NCBI GenBank assembly: GCA_016271365.2 | Contig: CM028129.1 | Span: 844,024,001-844,088,000, forward strand | DNA length: 64,000 nucleotides | Direction: 5' to 3' | Source: Neoceratodus forsteri | Taxonomy: Eukaryota > Chordata > Ceratodontiformes > Ceratodontidae | Shown here: positions 44,870-56,793 of the stretch, in pieces | How positions within the stretch are numbered: position 1 is the first letter of the stretch | How the letters are laid out: each line of letters starts with the position of its first letter | Notes under the pieces: generated by a model | Told to the model about the DNA's origin: nothing | Seen by the model: only the letters and a program-made list of their open reading frames with translations | The model's database searches: none | Program-made: the position numbers and the translations under genes

Positions 44870-45560
44870 AACCAAAATGGTTCTCCCAGTGTTTGACTAT
44901 GTAGATGTGGTCTATGGCACTGCTCCCTCCTCCACAATGCCTTCTGTTGTTTTGCTACCAACTGTCCCCTCCATACTCATCGTTGCTCCCTCTATTACTC
45001 ACTCTCCATCCTCCCTCACCTGTATCATCACCTGTCCCACTGTGCCGCCTTCATTGCTAAGTACTGGTTTGGGTCCCTCTTCACCTACCTTTCCTCACTT
45101 ACATCCCTTGTACTCCTCCTCTTTTTACTCTTTCCATCCCAGGGATTCTCGTACTTTCTTCATTCCTCATCCTCACTCCTCTGCTGGACAATCAGCTTTC
45201 TCATACTGCCTCCCTTCCCTCTGAAACCTGCTCCCCTCTCCCCCTTCATGCCCTGCCTTTAGACATCAGATAAAGCAACTGTTCTGGTCCCTACTAGCAT
45301 GGTCATGTACCTCGACTAGCACAGCGCACTTTATGTCATCCTCCCATGTTTGTCTACATGTCATTGCATTAATCCATGCTGTAAATTTTTTATCTGTTCA
45401 CCACATTGTTCCTACATTCTGTTCTGCTGCCCATGTAACCGCATTCTATGTTTTGTAATCTTATTCTCTCTGTACTCTCCTCCCCTCTCCTCCTTCTGGG
45501 TCACACCTGGAAATGAGCCTCGGCTCAGTGTGCCTTTCCTAGTTACCAGTAAAAAGTTAT
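44870..45560 (+). mobile_element. L2/Rex1-like LINE 3' fragment
   Basis: The plus strand encodes VLPVFDYVDVVYGTA (the Y-x-D-V-V-Y block), in a shifted frame F-A-T-N-C-P-L-H-T-H-R-C-S-L-Y, and in the first frame A-G-Q-S-A-F-S-Y-C-L-P-S-L then W-N. These are the C-terminal blocks of L2/Rex-type RT. The 3' UTR holds the hairpin GAGCCTCGGCTC (45515-45526), ending at about 45560. It is 5'-truncated, with frameshifts. Confidence 0.75.
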
Positions 45561-45699
45561 CTTGTGCATTTATAGTAGTAATGATAGTTAAAATGTTATC
45601 GCACCAAATATCACCATGAGAGGGCCTCCTGCACCTGGGTACAGTAAGCATGTCTGGCTGAAGTTACAGGTAGTTGTCAATCTAACTATGGATGTGCAA

Positions 45700-46665
45700 G
45701 GGACAAGACAACAGTCTTTCTGACTGTGGACACACAGGGGCCCTAGCAGTCATCCCTGCCATGCACCTGCCAGTCCATCTGGCTGCAGACATGCAGGGGC
45801 CCTCTGTGTCTTGCACCAAGGAACCAGTCCAATTGGCTAGAGATATGCAGGGGTCCTCCAGGCTCTGTGCAAAGGTAACTGTCCATCTGACAGTGGATAC
45901 ACAGGTGCCCTTCTTGGAACTGCAGCAAGGTAACAGTCCACCCAGCAGTGGATGCACAGGTATCTTTCTGGGCAATACACCAAGGTAACAGTCCCTCTCA
46001 ACAAGGACATGTAGGGGTCTCCTAGAAATGCACCAAGGTAACAGTCAGTCTGGCCATGGAAACACAGTAGCTCCTTCAGGTCCTGTGTCATGGTAACAGT
46101 CTATCCAACAGAAGATTAGCAAGGGCCCCTATTAGCACTGCACTGAGGTAACAGTCTCTGTGGTTACTGATGTGCAGGGGCTCCCAGGCCCTGCTTCAAT
46201 GTAACAGTCTGTCTATCTGTGACTGCACAGGGGACCCCTGGCCCTGCAGCAAGGTAACAGTCACTCTGGCAGCAGATGCCAAGAGCCATTATGGGCGCTG
46301 CACTAAGGTAACAGTCCCTCTGGCCATGAATGTGCAAGTGCCTTTCAGGCTCTGCACCAAGGTAACACTCCCTCTGGCTACAGATGTGCAGGTGCCCCTT
46401 GGGCTCTGTGCCAAGGTAACAGTCCATCCAGGTGTGGGCATGCAGGCCCCCCCAGGTCCTATGTCAAGGTAACATTCTTTCAGCTATGGGTGTGCAAAAG
46501 CACCCTGGGCCCTGTGCCAAGGTAACTGTCCAGCTGTGGATGTGCAAGAACCCTGGACACGGTGCCAGGGTAATAGCTTGTTTGACTGTGGATGCACTGT
46601 GGCCACCCTGGTCCTGCACCAAGGTAAATGTCCATCCAGCTGTGGATATGCAGGGACCACAGAAA
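45700..46665 (+). repeat. Minisatellite 3, about 17 units of 54 bp
   Basis: Unit: CCAAGGTAACAGTCCATCTG, then GCTGTGGATGTGCAGGGGCC and CTGGGCCCTG. AAGGTAAC anchors lie at about 45872, 45927, 45982, 46034 and so on to 46622, in steps of 52-57. Open stretches across it on both strands arise because the unit length is close to a multiple of three. They are not genes. Confidence 0.88.
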
Positions 46666-46889
46666 CCCCAAACCACCTCTCCATCCACCCCATCTACATT
46701 TTCAGTTGTCAGTGAGCAAACATCTGTGCGTTTTTATATGCTTTTGTATCACTAGCTCATATGAAAGCTATTTGTTTACCTCACAAAAACATTTTTTAAC
46801 ATAAAACCATGACAACATTTCATTTTGTTTTAATTTGGTTTCACCAGGAAAATGCTTTTGCAAAAATCCAGTCATCCTTAGAATATTCA

Positions 46890-47060
46890 TTTTTTGCTAC
46901 TCAGAATGTGCAAAAAAAACCCACATTTTTGATAGTTTCTAAAAAATGATAATCCTTAAGAAAAGACTAATTAGCTAAGCACAATTCTTGCACCAAACCC
47001 TATCAAACTTGAAAGTTTCAGATTTTAAATCAGTTCTCTTTTTTTACTGTTGGTGAGCAA
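46890..47060 (+). repeat. AT-rich tail block following minisatellite 3
   Basis: Counterpart of 44640-44830. Together they suggest that minisatellite plus tail is one composite repeat present twice. Confidence 0.5.
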
Positions 47061-47094
47061 AGCAAAGGTCTCAATTCTGGTGAATTTATGTATT

Positions 47095-47181
47095 TTCCAT
47101 CTTCTAGAACTTTTCCCCTGCTATTCCATCTTCTAGAACTTTTCCCCTGTTATTCCATCTTCTAGAACTTTGCCCCTGCTA
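47095..47181 (+). repeat. Three tandem units of 29 bp
   Basis: TTCCATCTTCTAGAACTTTT plus CCCCTGCTA, starting at 47095, 47124 and 47153. The third unit has one change (TTTG for TTTT). Each unit contains TTCTAGAA, a short palindrome resembling a heat-shock element half-pair. Confidence 0.9.
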
Positions 47182-48770
47182 AACCAGTCGACACAAAATT
47201 TAAACATGATCTAGCGATACTGGATCAGACTCAACACATGCCAATTAGCAGGCAAATCAGTCAAATAATGGTTGAGCTATTAAAGTGCACAAATCAGAAT
47301 TTAACACAGACATGCTTACTCTACTCTTTCATCTTTCTCTCTGTCTCTGTCTCTGTCTCTCTTTCTTTCTATGTATGTGTTTGTCACTAATGCACAATTG
47401 TAAAGAGCAGGGTTTGGCCTTTATTGGTTTAATGAGGGCAATTTACATATTTAGAAAATAGCTATTACAGCACAGCAGGCACATAATGTATATACAGTAC
47501 ATCCAATATCCCAATACATAATACATTCCAAACATATTCAGCACTCAAATGGTAATTTTAGGACTTCCTTTAATCAACTAGTGTAGAAACAAACCCACCT
47601 ACCTAAAACCCTCCAATAGGTACAGTATACTATGATTGCCACTGTAGTGCCTTCACATGACCTTTTCAATAAACAGGGCGTAAATTGTTCTAATGGTGTT
47701 ATACTGTATAAATACATTTTATTATTACTACTACTACTTTTCATAAAATTAATCTTTTTGTATTGCAAGTCTGGGACCTTTACTGTAAATCTGATATCAC
47801 AGTGTTATGGAAAGTTTTTAATTCTGATTATACTGTACAGGACAGGACAGGAAGGCTCAGGCTTATGCCTGGCAGAACAGCTGTCTCAGAGGAGAAAAAA
47901 ACAGAAGAGAAGCATGTCTCAGTGTTGCTGAGTAGACTCATGCTGCTGTAGCCACAGCTGGTGTTAGCAGAACAGTGCTATGGAAAAACCTTCAGCTGCA
48001 TTCCTCAACTCTCTGGGGAAACAAATGGGATAGCGCTCAAAGGTAACAGACATTCTATTAAAAAGAGTCAAAATGGGTACTGAAATGTTAAAAAAGTAGA
48101 TGGAAAAAAATCATATTTTTTTAACCAGGGCCATAACTTTTGATGTGGGTCAGTAATATGAAATTACTCTTCAGAACTGAAGGAAATGTTTAAAAAGAAA
48201 GAGAGAATTTGAAGTTCAAAATCAGGGACTATTAAGACATATGTTCAGCAGCGGTGCAGCATTGGTGCTACTAAACGTCATTCTATTGGACAGTTAAGGG
48301 GGATGACAAAATAAGAAAATATCTTTTGTGTGTGTGTGTGTGTGATAAACCATTTCGAGCTAGCTGTTTCAAAACATTTAGTGTTCTATTTATAAAGCCT
48401 TTGCTCTGCTTTTGGGTTTCATAATTAGTAAGTGCCACTGACAAAGGGGCCAGGGCAGCCCAAATAGCTTGCACCGGCCCCAAATCTACAGCTCTGCATA
48501 TTGCTGCCATTTGGTCCTACCCATTCCATGCTGCCCGTTGCACATGGGTATAGTCAGCCAGGAAGAGGTGCATATTTTATGACAGGGGAAGGATTCTGCA
48601 GTGGCTACCTATGCATTAAGGGTTGCAACATTTCTTGGGGCCAGAAATGCCCCCATTAAAAAGACACCAGCTTGTGATCAGCCATCTTACTGTCCATGGA
48701 GGGCTGGGAAACATAGGCCTGCTTTTTGAGAAATTTCATTTTTTTTACAATCAAAAATTGTAGTGAGGAA
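47182..48770. other. No recognisable gene; simple repeats only
   Basis: Largely AT-rich sequence without a domain. Simple repeats: TCTCTG/TCTC (47331-47371), TAC (47724-47739) and TG (48328-48345). Confidence 0.4.
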
Positions 48771-48780
48771 GAAATAATGC

Positions 48781-48858
48781 AGCCTAGTGGGAACTGAACT
48801 TAGGCCCCCAGAATACTGAGAATACTATCCCAGTGCTCTAACCACTAAGCTACAGGCT
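48781..48858 (-). repeat. tRNA-derived SINE head (third type or SINE-2 relative)
   Basis: The minus strand reads GCCTGTAGCTTAGTGGTTAG then AGCACTGGGATAG (a near-perfect A box) and, after a long middle, AAGTTCAGTTCCCAC (B-box-like). The T-arm and acceptor arms do not pair, so it is not a working tRNA gene. The downstream body is not shared clearly with the other copies. Confidence 0.6.
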
Positions 48859-49068
48859 TACAAAAAATGTACCTTTTCCAATCCCCTACCAGGTCAATAC
48901 GTTGCACGCTTCATCGTACAGGACAAAACCGTGCAACAGAAACAGCGTGGTAGGGATGAGCGAGAGGGTGCAAAAACACAAAAGGGTATATGCACAGTAG
49001 TGCACCCTCTTTCTCTTCCCAGGCAGAGGATAAGACATCTGCTGGGACAGGGGGTCAGTGAGCAGCTG

Positions 49069-49357
49069 CCGTGGCTCAACGGGACGAGCCACTGGCAGCT
49101 AGGAAATCGAACAGTGTGTTTGGGACCAAGGTTTATTCCAGTCCCAGATGCATGGATTTTTTTACACTTTGTGCAAATTTAACTGTTAATCCCCAGAGAA
49201 TAGTTATTTTAGTTGGGGCGAGACCCCATAATGGTGTGTGTGGGGCAAAGCCCCTTGCAAAATAAAGACATATACTGCTGGCAATATATTGCACTGTATT
49301 GGCAGAGTGGTATATTGCTGAGGCATAATGTCTTGCAAAATTATGACCTTGTGCCTT
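49069..49357 (+). repeat. SINE-2 family, copy with clear tRNA-like head
   Basis: Head: GCCGTGGCTCAACGGGACGA (A box) and AAGGTTTATTCCAGTCCC (B box). Then a T-run, GGGGCGAGACCCC, GGGGCAAAGCCCC, and the tail block GAGGCATAATGTCTTGC then ATTATGACCTTGTGCC. The same block order is seen at 59850-59490 on the minus strand. Similar sequence upstream of the head in both copies suggests that the repeat begins further 5'. Confidence 0.7.
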
Positions 49358-49499
49358 CCAATCCAACAATGGGAGCAGACCAGTACAAAAACTGCCATAG
49401 CCCAAGATTCCATATAGGTGCATTACAGATGATCCACTCTGGCTGGTGGGATTCAAATTAAAATAACAGTGAATGCCACAGCTCCAACCCAATAGGGCA

Positions 49500-51580
49500 T
49501 GCTGTCTGTGTACATGGTGTGCTACTCAGATCAGAAACATGCAATTGACTCTTACTCATATGCTGATGCAATAGTGAATTGTGCCCTTAACTTTTTTCTG
49601 CAAGAAAAGGTAACTTACACTGAATGACATTTTAATTACTTTCCTTGCAGAAAGGTTCTCTTTCCCAACCAAATATATTGTTTACAATTCTGACGTTTTT
49701 TTCAGATTTTTATGAACTTTCCATAACTACAGTATATACATAAAATGTAAGCTCTGTAACTCAGTCACATCTTTGAAACAACTTAGACATTCACATTTCT
49801 TAGATGACAAATAACTAACAAAGACATTAGGACTGGAAACATCTGATTTACCAGCTGTATCTTGATCTCCTGTTACTTTCAATCACTGAGGAAATGGATT
49901 TCTAACCCATCCTGTGCCTCTATCCCAAGTGGTTCCCACATTACACAAATCCTTACATTCAGCATTATTCTCTTGTAATCCTCTACTGTAGAGACATGCA
50001 TAAAACAAAACAGTCTTTACTAATAAATTGTGTTTAAAACCTACAAATCATGATATATAGAATGGAGATATGTCAGGACTATGCTGAACTGATATCTTTA
50101 GAGGATTTTGTTCTCTGTAATTTAAAAACATTTATATAAAGTATACTTAGACGTCATACCATTTAATGGCACCTGGCCATGAAAAATTGTGAGCCTATGT
50201 GGTTGTGTAGGGCTCCAAAATGTGTGGTGGCAACCTCTCTACAAATGTAGAAGCCTCTGTAATCCTCACACTAAAGCCCTGTTTACTCAGCCACTCATTT
50301 CTGCATGGCGGTCCACGTTTGGCACTCCACCTGACCTCCTGAGCCAGTTGCTGCTCAGTTTACACAGCTCCTTTCTGTGCTGATGCAAAATGTGCTGGAG
50401 AGGGGCACCATGTCCAGGGGAGGAAGATGCTGGAAGACACAGGGGGATACTAGAAGGTCACATGTGCATCGTAGCAAGCGGTGCAGCCTGTCCACATGGT
50501 TGTTTACACTGCTCACTCTGGAACTCATCCCCAGGTTTTCTGTGGCTCTGTGGCTCATCAAGAAGATCCAGGACTGACTTACTATGATTGGGTGAGTGTC
50601 CACATGGCCACATTTGCACCTCAGCAACCTGAGCTCTCAGGATGTTGCAGTGAGAAGGCAGCCATGTTAACTGACCTATAATTGTGACCCCCCCCCGCCA
50701 TGGAGGCCAGTTCCAGCCTGATCTATGCCTCTGCGCAGGTGGTCAGGACAGAGGCTAGCATGGGAGAGCAGAGTCATGATCTGCTTGAGTCAGAAAGGAA
50801 AATATGTGTTGATTAGGGGGTGCAGAGTAGGCCAAAGTTATGCCAGGGGGCACCCTGCCATATGCTTATGCTCTCTCCCAGCATGACCTCAAAAACTTTA
50901 GAGAGCCCTGATCCCCCCTTCAATTTGTTCCCTGCTATCCCATATGGCATGAAGAACTGGGGCCTGAAATGGCAATTGTTATTTGTATTTAAAAACTGGC
51001 TGCCATTTACAGGGTTACAGCAGTCCATGAAAGACTGCCAAATTCCACAATCCCCTGCTCTGTGAAGAGAAGCAGAGACACACTAGTGATGACCTTGGCA
51101 TCCACTTGTATGCCCAGGCTGGATCCAGATCCACTCCCATAATGCCCTGGTCCATTCATGCCCCTCCTAACTTGTGGATTTGGGGTAGCTGTGAGCTTTG
51201 TATTGCACATCTGTGACAGAACCTGGGGGTGAATGGGCTACACACCAGATTTGCACATTTCATGTGGATCTGGGCTTTTCTTTATGTATTGTGCCCTTAG
51301 TGAAATGCACTCTTTATGTCTGAATGTCAAAGCTATTTGGCACCATGCAAATCCTCATTTTGAGTAGGTTGTGGGGGATGAACCATTCTTGGGCTTGCCC
51401 AGGTGACTGTATTAAAAACCCACTGATTTATGCTAGCAGGTTAACATTATGAGGGATATAAAAATCATCAGCTCTGAGTCAACCAATCAGCACCAAGACA
51501 TATTTGTCCACGAGAGCCTCTTGGAACCTCAAAAGGTTCTGATGCATTAAGTTTGAAAAACTGGACTGTTACACATTTTA
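49500..51580. other. No recognisable feature
   Basis: Mixed-composition sequence with short unconvincing open stretches on both strands (for example 50355-50627 minus). No LINE, SINE or gene signature found. Confidence 0.35.
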
Positions 51581-51589
51581 GGTGGAATT

Positions 51590-52093
51590 TCTTTTTTTTT
51601 CTGTTTGTTTCTCTGCCTCCTTCCCCAGTTCCAGCAGCAAACCCACAGCCCCATCACTGACCCATCTCATGGACTTAGCCACTACTTGCACAGAACCATA
51701 TTGGTGGGTGCCCAGCCACGTAAGGTTGTGCGATGCCTGCAAGGGATGCCAAGCGAGCCGAGGCATTTTCCTTCATTTTCTGTCCAGGGATAATCTGAAA
51801 GTCATGCATGCTCTCACATGAGTATTGACACACATGATTGCGTGCTACATCAGCACCCATTCCCCCATGCTGGTCTCACTGGGGCTGACGCCCAGCCACC
51901 CAACCTCTGTGGGCGCAGGCAAGCCACAGGACTCAGAGTTCCTCCTTTCTGAGGGAGCAGAGCAGTCTTTGGATACTCAGTTCTCCCTTACCCAGCTGGT
52001 CCCTGAGCGACCCTGGTCCATTCCTGAACCTGGCTTGATGGCATGGCATACCAGTGCCTCAGCTCTCCATGCCACTGGGCCAGCTCCCAGGAT
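51590..52093 (-). repeat. SINE-1 family, copy 3
   Basis: On the minus strand, GAGCTGGCCCAGTGGCATGG opens the tRNA-like head, with CCAGGTTCAGGAATGGACC (B-box region). Then the family core (A-C-T-G-C-T-C-T-G-C-T-C-C-C-T), the G/C-rich body and an A-rich end near 51590 (ACAGAAAAAAAAGAAA). The order equals copies 1, 2 and 4. Target duplications are not obvious because both flanks are T-rich. Confidence 0.7.
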
Positions 52094-52194
52094 TTTTTTT
52101 GTAACGTTTAAGTATTTTTTTCTTTTTGTTTTACTTTTATTATTTTATAAATCAAATGATTTATAAATAAGAAATTCTATCAGATTTGTCATTT

Positions 52195-52300
52195 CTGTTA
52201 GTTCCAGCATTGTCACTGGGCTATTCATTTGCTGCAGTGTTTATTATGCATCCCAAATAGGGAACGACAGTCCCCTATAGCTGTGACATCTTCGTGGAAC
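52195..52300 (-). repeat. Possible DIRS terminal-repeat remnant
   Basis: TTCCAGCATTGTCACTGGGC then TATTCATTTGCTGCAGTG resembles TTCCACATTGTCACTAGGCT then GTTTATTTACTGCTGTG at 57370-57405, which directly follows the tyrosine recombinase of the DIRS element. The neighbouring GACAGTCCCCTATAGCTGTG is of the kind found in DIRS ends. Fragment only. Confidence 0.4.
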
Positions 52301-53049
52301 TCTGACTCCTCCCCCTTCACAGTGTCATTTAGCTTGGAACCCTCAGTTGTAATTCTTTCAGTGCTGTCAAGGATCTAATCATCAAAACTTAAAATATCAT
52401 ATCTTTAGAATATATAAAGGAGTAAGTGGTTCTACCTTGGGAAGGAGCATTACTGCAGCAATTCTGGCTCTTTCTCTCATTCTCTTAAAACACTGTGAAT
52501 AAGATTGAAGTACTATAGTACAGAGATGCACTTCATTTATTCATTACAAATTGGGTTTACAACCTTTGAGTCAGAGACTCATTTACAAAGGCACCTCATT
52601 GCGGGGGGAAGACATCAAGACAGTTATTACAGTGCAGATTAAAACAGAGGGGATAACATTACAGGTGCATTAAAAGGAACATTTAACATAGATACACTTA
52701 GGTTACATAATGTAGCAGTTTGTATGTTACTTAGGTAACATAATGTTACAAAACTGTGAGTTACACTCATGGATATAGTAGGTCCTCAGAGAAGACAGTG
52801 GGTTACATCCCTGTTTGGACCTAGTAGGGAAGGAGTAGGTCTGGGAGAGGGAGAGGCTGTCTAGTGGACGTTGTCAAGCCAGGGGGCAAGGCAGGCGGGA
52901 ACCACAGGTTACAACAGGGGGTTAGTTGCACCTACAACAGCGGGTATTAAAGATATGGTTCCGAAGGGCTGTTTTGAAGGAGCCAATTTTTGGCAAGTTG
53001 GAAATGCAGCTAGAGAGGGAGTTGAACCAGGTGGGGGTTCGGTAGAGGA

Positions 53050-54295
53050 AGGATCTCTGGGCAAGACAGGTCTTGGTTCTGGGTACCTTAAAAGTGGCTT
53101 TAACAGAGCAACAGGTGATGACGGATGAAGATGGCTGCTGTAGGGAGGTGGAGACCCCCGGGGGGAGAGTCCTAGCAGTGATTTCTTAGTGAGGAGGCAG
53201 GTCTGGTAGAGCAGTCGCTCCTCAAAGTTGAGAAGATTGGTGGTAGTATAGAGAAGGCAGGTGTGAGTTCGGCTGGGGGCACCGGTCAGGAGCCTACAGG
53301 CCTTATTGATGGAGAGTTGGATTTTGGAGAGGGCAGTGTTGTCAGCTGCAGCTGCAACATGAGGGACAAGACGGAGGAGGTGATGGCAAGCCTGAGGGCA
53401 ACTTGAGGCAGGCAGTCCCTGTGCCGGTATAGCAGGCCAATCTGAGAGTTAATGGCGGATGACAGGGCATTAATGTGGGTGTGGAAGGAGAGGGCAGTAT
53501 CGAACATGATGCCTAAGCATTTGTATGTGGTCATTTGTTCTAGCGGGTGCAGAGTGCTGGGGATAATCCAGAGGAGGGTATTTTTAGCTTTATTTCGGTG
53601 GTGGGAGAAGAGCATTGATTTGGCTTTCTTTAGGTTAATGACCAGTCTGCAGTCACCTAATCACCTTTCGGCTTGGTTGTAATCTTGTTGGAGGGATAAT
53701 TGGAGTGAGGTGGGATTGGGATGTGAGGCAACGAGGACTGCATCGTCAGTGTAGAGGAGCATTTTACCGGTACATAAGCTGGGGAGGGTGTTGAGGTAGA
53801 GACTAAAAAGTATTGGACCCAGGATGGAGCCCTGAGGGACCCCGGAGTGAACGGGAAGAGTGCTGGAGAGGGAGCCGCTGATCTTGACATGCTGGTATCT
53901 AGCAGAGAGGTAGCTAGAGAACCAGGAAATGGGACCACCAGAGAAGCCAAGTTGGTGGAGAGAGTTGAGTAGAAGGGGATGACAGACAGTGTCAAAGGTC
54001 TTGGAGAGGTCAATGAACACTGCTCCTGCAAGGCTGCCAGAGTCGAGAGCAGCATGGAGGTGTTGGGAGAATTCCAGGAAAGCCATGGTTGTACTGTGTC
54101 CTGGGCAGAAACCGTGCTGCTCTGGGCACATAATGTCATACTTGGTTAGGTATTCAGAGAGCTGGATCAACACTACTTTTTCAAGGACTTTAGAGAGTGG
54201 GGGAAGGATGGAGATGGGCTGGTAATTGTTGGGGGTGGATCGGTCCCCAATCTTATGTATGAGTGTGATTTCAGCAGTTTTCCAAGCACTTGGGA
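53050..54295 (-). pseudogene. L2-like ORF2, reverse transcriptase and C-terminus
   Basis: Q-F-P-S-A-W-K-T-A-E-I-T-L-I-H-K and NNYQPISILPPLSKVLEKVV (54220-54290) lead into 54173-53661 with EQHGFCPGHSTTMAFLEF, FIDLSKTFDTVCHPLL (first Asp), GVPQGSILGPILFSLYLNTL and LLYTDDAVLVASHP (catalytic pair). After a stop, 53615-53286 has Y-K-C-L-G-I-M-F-D. The C-terminal T-G-A-P-S-R-T-H-T-C-L-L-Y lies at about 53250. Key RT residues are intact. Confidence 0.9.
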
Positions 54296-54558
54296 ACTGA
54301 CCAAAGGCATAGAGACCGGTGTAGAAGGTCAGACAGAGGGACTAGGACTTCATCCAAGACCATACAGAGGATCCTGGAGTCGAGGGGGTCTCAGCTGGGG
54401 TTATTGCTGCCTAAACCTTTAGCAGATGTGGCCTGGCTTCTTGGGGGGATAGGGTGTGCAGGTAGAATGATGGATGATGCAGGACCGGAGGGAGAGAGGT
54501 GGGAATTGGATCAAAGAAGCTGCTGGAGAGGACTGAGCTTAGGTCAGAGAAGGCAGTG

Positions 54559-55334
54559 TTAAGGCAATTGGCTATGAGGAGTGGCTCTGTGGTGGGGGTG
54601 CCATTGATGGAGAGCTGAGATGGTGGGGAGGGAGTGGGACTTCCCATTTAGCTCTTTCATATTATCCCAGAAGGTCTGGGCTGAACCCCAAGTGGAAATG
54701 AGGGTGGTCTGGTAGTGCTCTGCCTTGGCCCGCCTAATGGCCCAAGTGCACTTAGAATTGTTCTGCATTGTAGGCCTGTCTGTCAGATGCCTTTCCAGAT
54801 TCTACAGCAATGTGCCAGAGATTATCTCTGTTTTTGAGTCTCTGGAGGAGGGGTGGGGTGATCCATGGGGCACTGCATTTTTTGGAGCAGATCCTGGTGA
54901 GGGGGGGCGAAAAGGTCACAAGCCTTACAGAAGGCATCTGTGAAGTGGTCAAGAGCTGAGTCAATGTCAGGGGCACGCTGGATAGGGGACCAGTCTAGCT
55001 GGGCAAAGTATTGTTTTAATTTTCTGATGCAGCCAGGGCATAAATGGTGGCGTAGACTGGCCTGGGACACTGGCTTCAGAGTGGAGGATGACCAGAGACA
55101 GAGGACTGGAGAGTGATCACTGAGAGAGTTGGGGAGGACAGTGACATCCCAGATTTTGTAGGGACAGTTAGATATAACAACATCTAGGAGAGTGCTGGTG
55201 CCAGTAGAGTGGTTGAATCTGGTGGGCTGGGTGACTAACTGGGACATATCCAGGACAGCAAAGGAGTCCATTATATGGGAGGCAGTGGAGGCAAGCCAGT
55301 TAACATTGAGATCACCTAGGATGACTTGCTCCAC
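54559..55334 (-). pseudogene. L2-like ORF2, endonuclease end and linker
   Basis: V-I-L-G-D-L-N-V-N-W-L (metal site), LDVVISNCPYKIWDVTVLPN and L-S-D-H-S-P-V-L (catalytic Asp-His) complete the endonuclease. The linker continues in shifted frames with S-K-K-C-S-A-P-W-I-T-P-P-L-L-Q-R-L-K and T-F-W-D-N-M-K-E-L-N-G. Confidence 0.87.
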
Positions 55335-56317
55335 TTTGTGAGGAGAGATGTGAGATAGTCAATGAGGGACAGGACCGCTTGGTTTTGATTCCTCGGGGAT
55401 ACGTAGGAAACCGTGAGGAAGAGAGGGCCTTGGGTGGGGTCAGGTGTGATTTTTAAGGTGAGAGCTTGGGCTCCATAATCAAGTTTAGGAGCTGGGAGTG
55501 CCTGACCTATAAGGGAGTTCTGTACGAGTAGTGAGCAACCACCACCGCGTTTGCCTACTCGGTCTTCCCTGTAGATGGTATATCCAGGGAGAGTGATAGC
55601 GGAGTCAAGGGTGGATTTGGAGAGCCAAGTCTCTACCAGTGCAATTATGTCAGGTTGATGTTGAACAACCCAGCACTGGAGGGCAGCAGATTTCTTTAGG
55701 AGACTGCAAATGTTTGAGGATGCAAAGTGGAGGCCAGTTGCAGTACAGGGTTTAGAAGGGCTGGAAGCAATAGGGCCTGGGTTTGGGTGTACATTACCAG
55801 ATAATAATAATAGCAGTGTAATTATTCTGGTTAGTGACCAGTGGCAATGGAGACACTCGGGTCGACACCCAACTGAGGACTTTACAATCAGGGTGCATGG
55901 GATAGATAAAGTGCAAAGGGTAGGAATGGAAGGGGAGAGCTGGGTCCAGGTCAGGCCTTGAAGGGCAGAGGGAGTGGGGGTGTTGGCAGGGTGGGGGTGT
56001 TGGGGGGGACGGGTGTGTTGAGGGGGGGAGGACTGAGTCACTGTGGGATAATCTGGGGATGAGGTGCCTAGTGTGGAGGAAAGGTGCTCCAGTCGGTATG
56101 AGGTCTGTACCAAGAGGGTGAAGGAGAGCAGACTTAGTAATGGAGTGTAGTTACCCATAGCAGCTGAGCAGCAAAGGAAGAGTGCCAGGAGTAATAGACA
56201 GTAAGGAGATGTGGAGCAGCTTTGGAATGGTTGGGGGGAAACCCCTCTAGTGGGCAAAAAGACTATAAGCTGCAAATAGGAAAAATCAGTATCAATCAGT
56301 AGAAGAGGAAGGGGCAA
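55316..56317 (-). pseudogene. L2-like ORF2 N-terminus, 2A-like motif and endonuclease
   Basis: 333 open codons. Residues 1-170 are Leu/Pro/Ser/Thr-rich. GNVHPNPGP at residues 174-182 has the N-P-G-P of 2A ribosome-skipping peptides but His where active 2A has Glu. The endonuclease starts at F-A-S-S-N-I-C-S-L, with DIIALVETWLSKSTLDSAIT (catalytic Glu), YREDRVGKRGGGCSLLVQ and L-T-V-S-Y-V-S-P-R-N. The frame shifts at about 55330, just before G-D-L-N-V-N-W. The ATG at 56317 is the first in frame; the true start may be later. Confidence 0.87.
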
Positions 56318-56736
56318 AGACAGATGAATAGTGATAGACTGACCACACGATAAGTGAAATGAGACAGGAACTATATTGTGTTGGATTGGGTAAGTGTGCT
56401 TATAACTGGCCCTCTAGTGGCTAAAGGATATAATCTGCTAATGGAAAAGTCAGTGAAAAAAAAAAAAGGAACAGGAAGGGAGGTTCTGAAGCAAGTTTTT
56501 TTTCACATTCAAATTCTTAGAATTCTGTCCCTTTCTTCACACATACATGTTTCATAAAACACTGCTTAGACAGTGAGAATATAACAAATAGGACTCCATG
56601 CAAGATAGCCTTTTCATGTAGAAATAATGCTAAACCAAATTAGTGCCTAAATCAACAAACATTAAACTGTGAGATAACATAAGGAAACTCACTGAAATTT
56701 TGGTAGCTGAATATTCCAACTTTGGAATTAGAAAAA

Positions 56737-56739
<3 letters not shown>

Positions 56740-56775
<36 letters not shown>

Positions 56776-56793
56776 TAGACAGACAGACAGATA
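56740..56793 (+). repeat. GACA/GATA microsatellite
   Basis: GATAGATAGACAGACAGACA continued to GATAGATA. It is the simple-repeat tail of the L2 fragment on the minus strand. Confidence 0.95.

Larger units (their letters stand above)
52540..56320 (-). mobile_element. L2/Rex-like LINE, 3.8 kb, EN and RT present
   Basis: The largest L2-like copy in the window. On the minus strand: ORF2 from 56317, endonuclease, linker, RT, C-terminal domain (to about 53050), and a 3' UTR ending in a hairpin (GAGTCAGAGACTC, 52568-52580) and an AATGAATAAATGAA tail. Frames change at about 55330, 54900, 54760, 54300 and 53640. No ORF1 is seen; the 5' end near 56320 may be truncated. Confidence 0.88.

Noticed and set aside
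45700..46665. A CRISPR-like array
   Set aside because: Units are contiguous and diverged with no unique spacers, and the genome is vertebrate; it is a minisatellite.
45682..46755. Several overlapping frames with repeated C-Y-L-G-A-E-P-type motifs
   Set aside because: They are read-through of a 54-bp minisatellite, whose length (a multiple of three) repeats the same codons; both strands and several frames are open.
48781..48858. A functional tRNA gene on the minus strand
   Set aside because: The A box is excellent, but the acceptor and T arms do not pair and the anticodon region is too long; a SINE head is the better reading.
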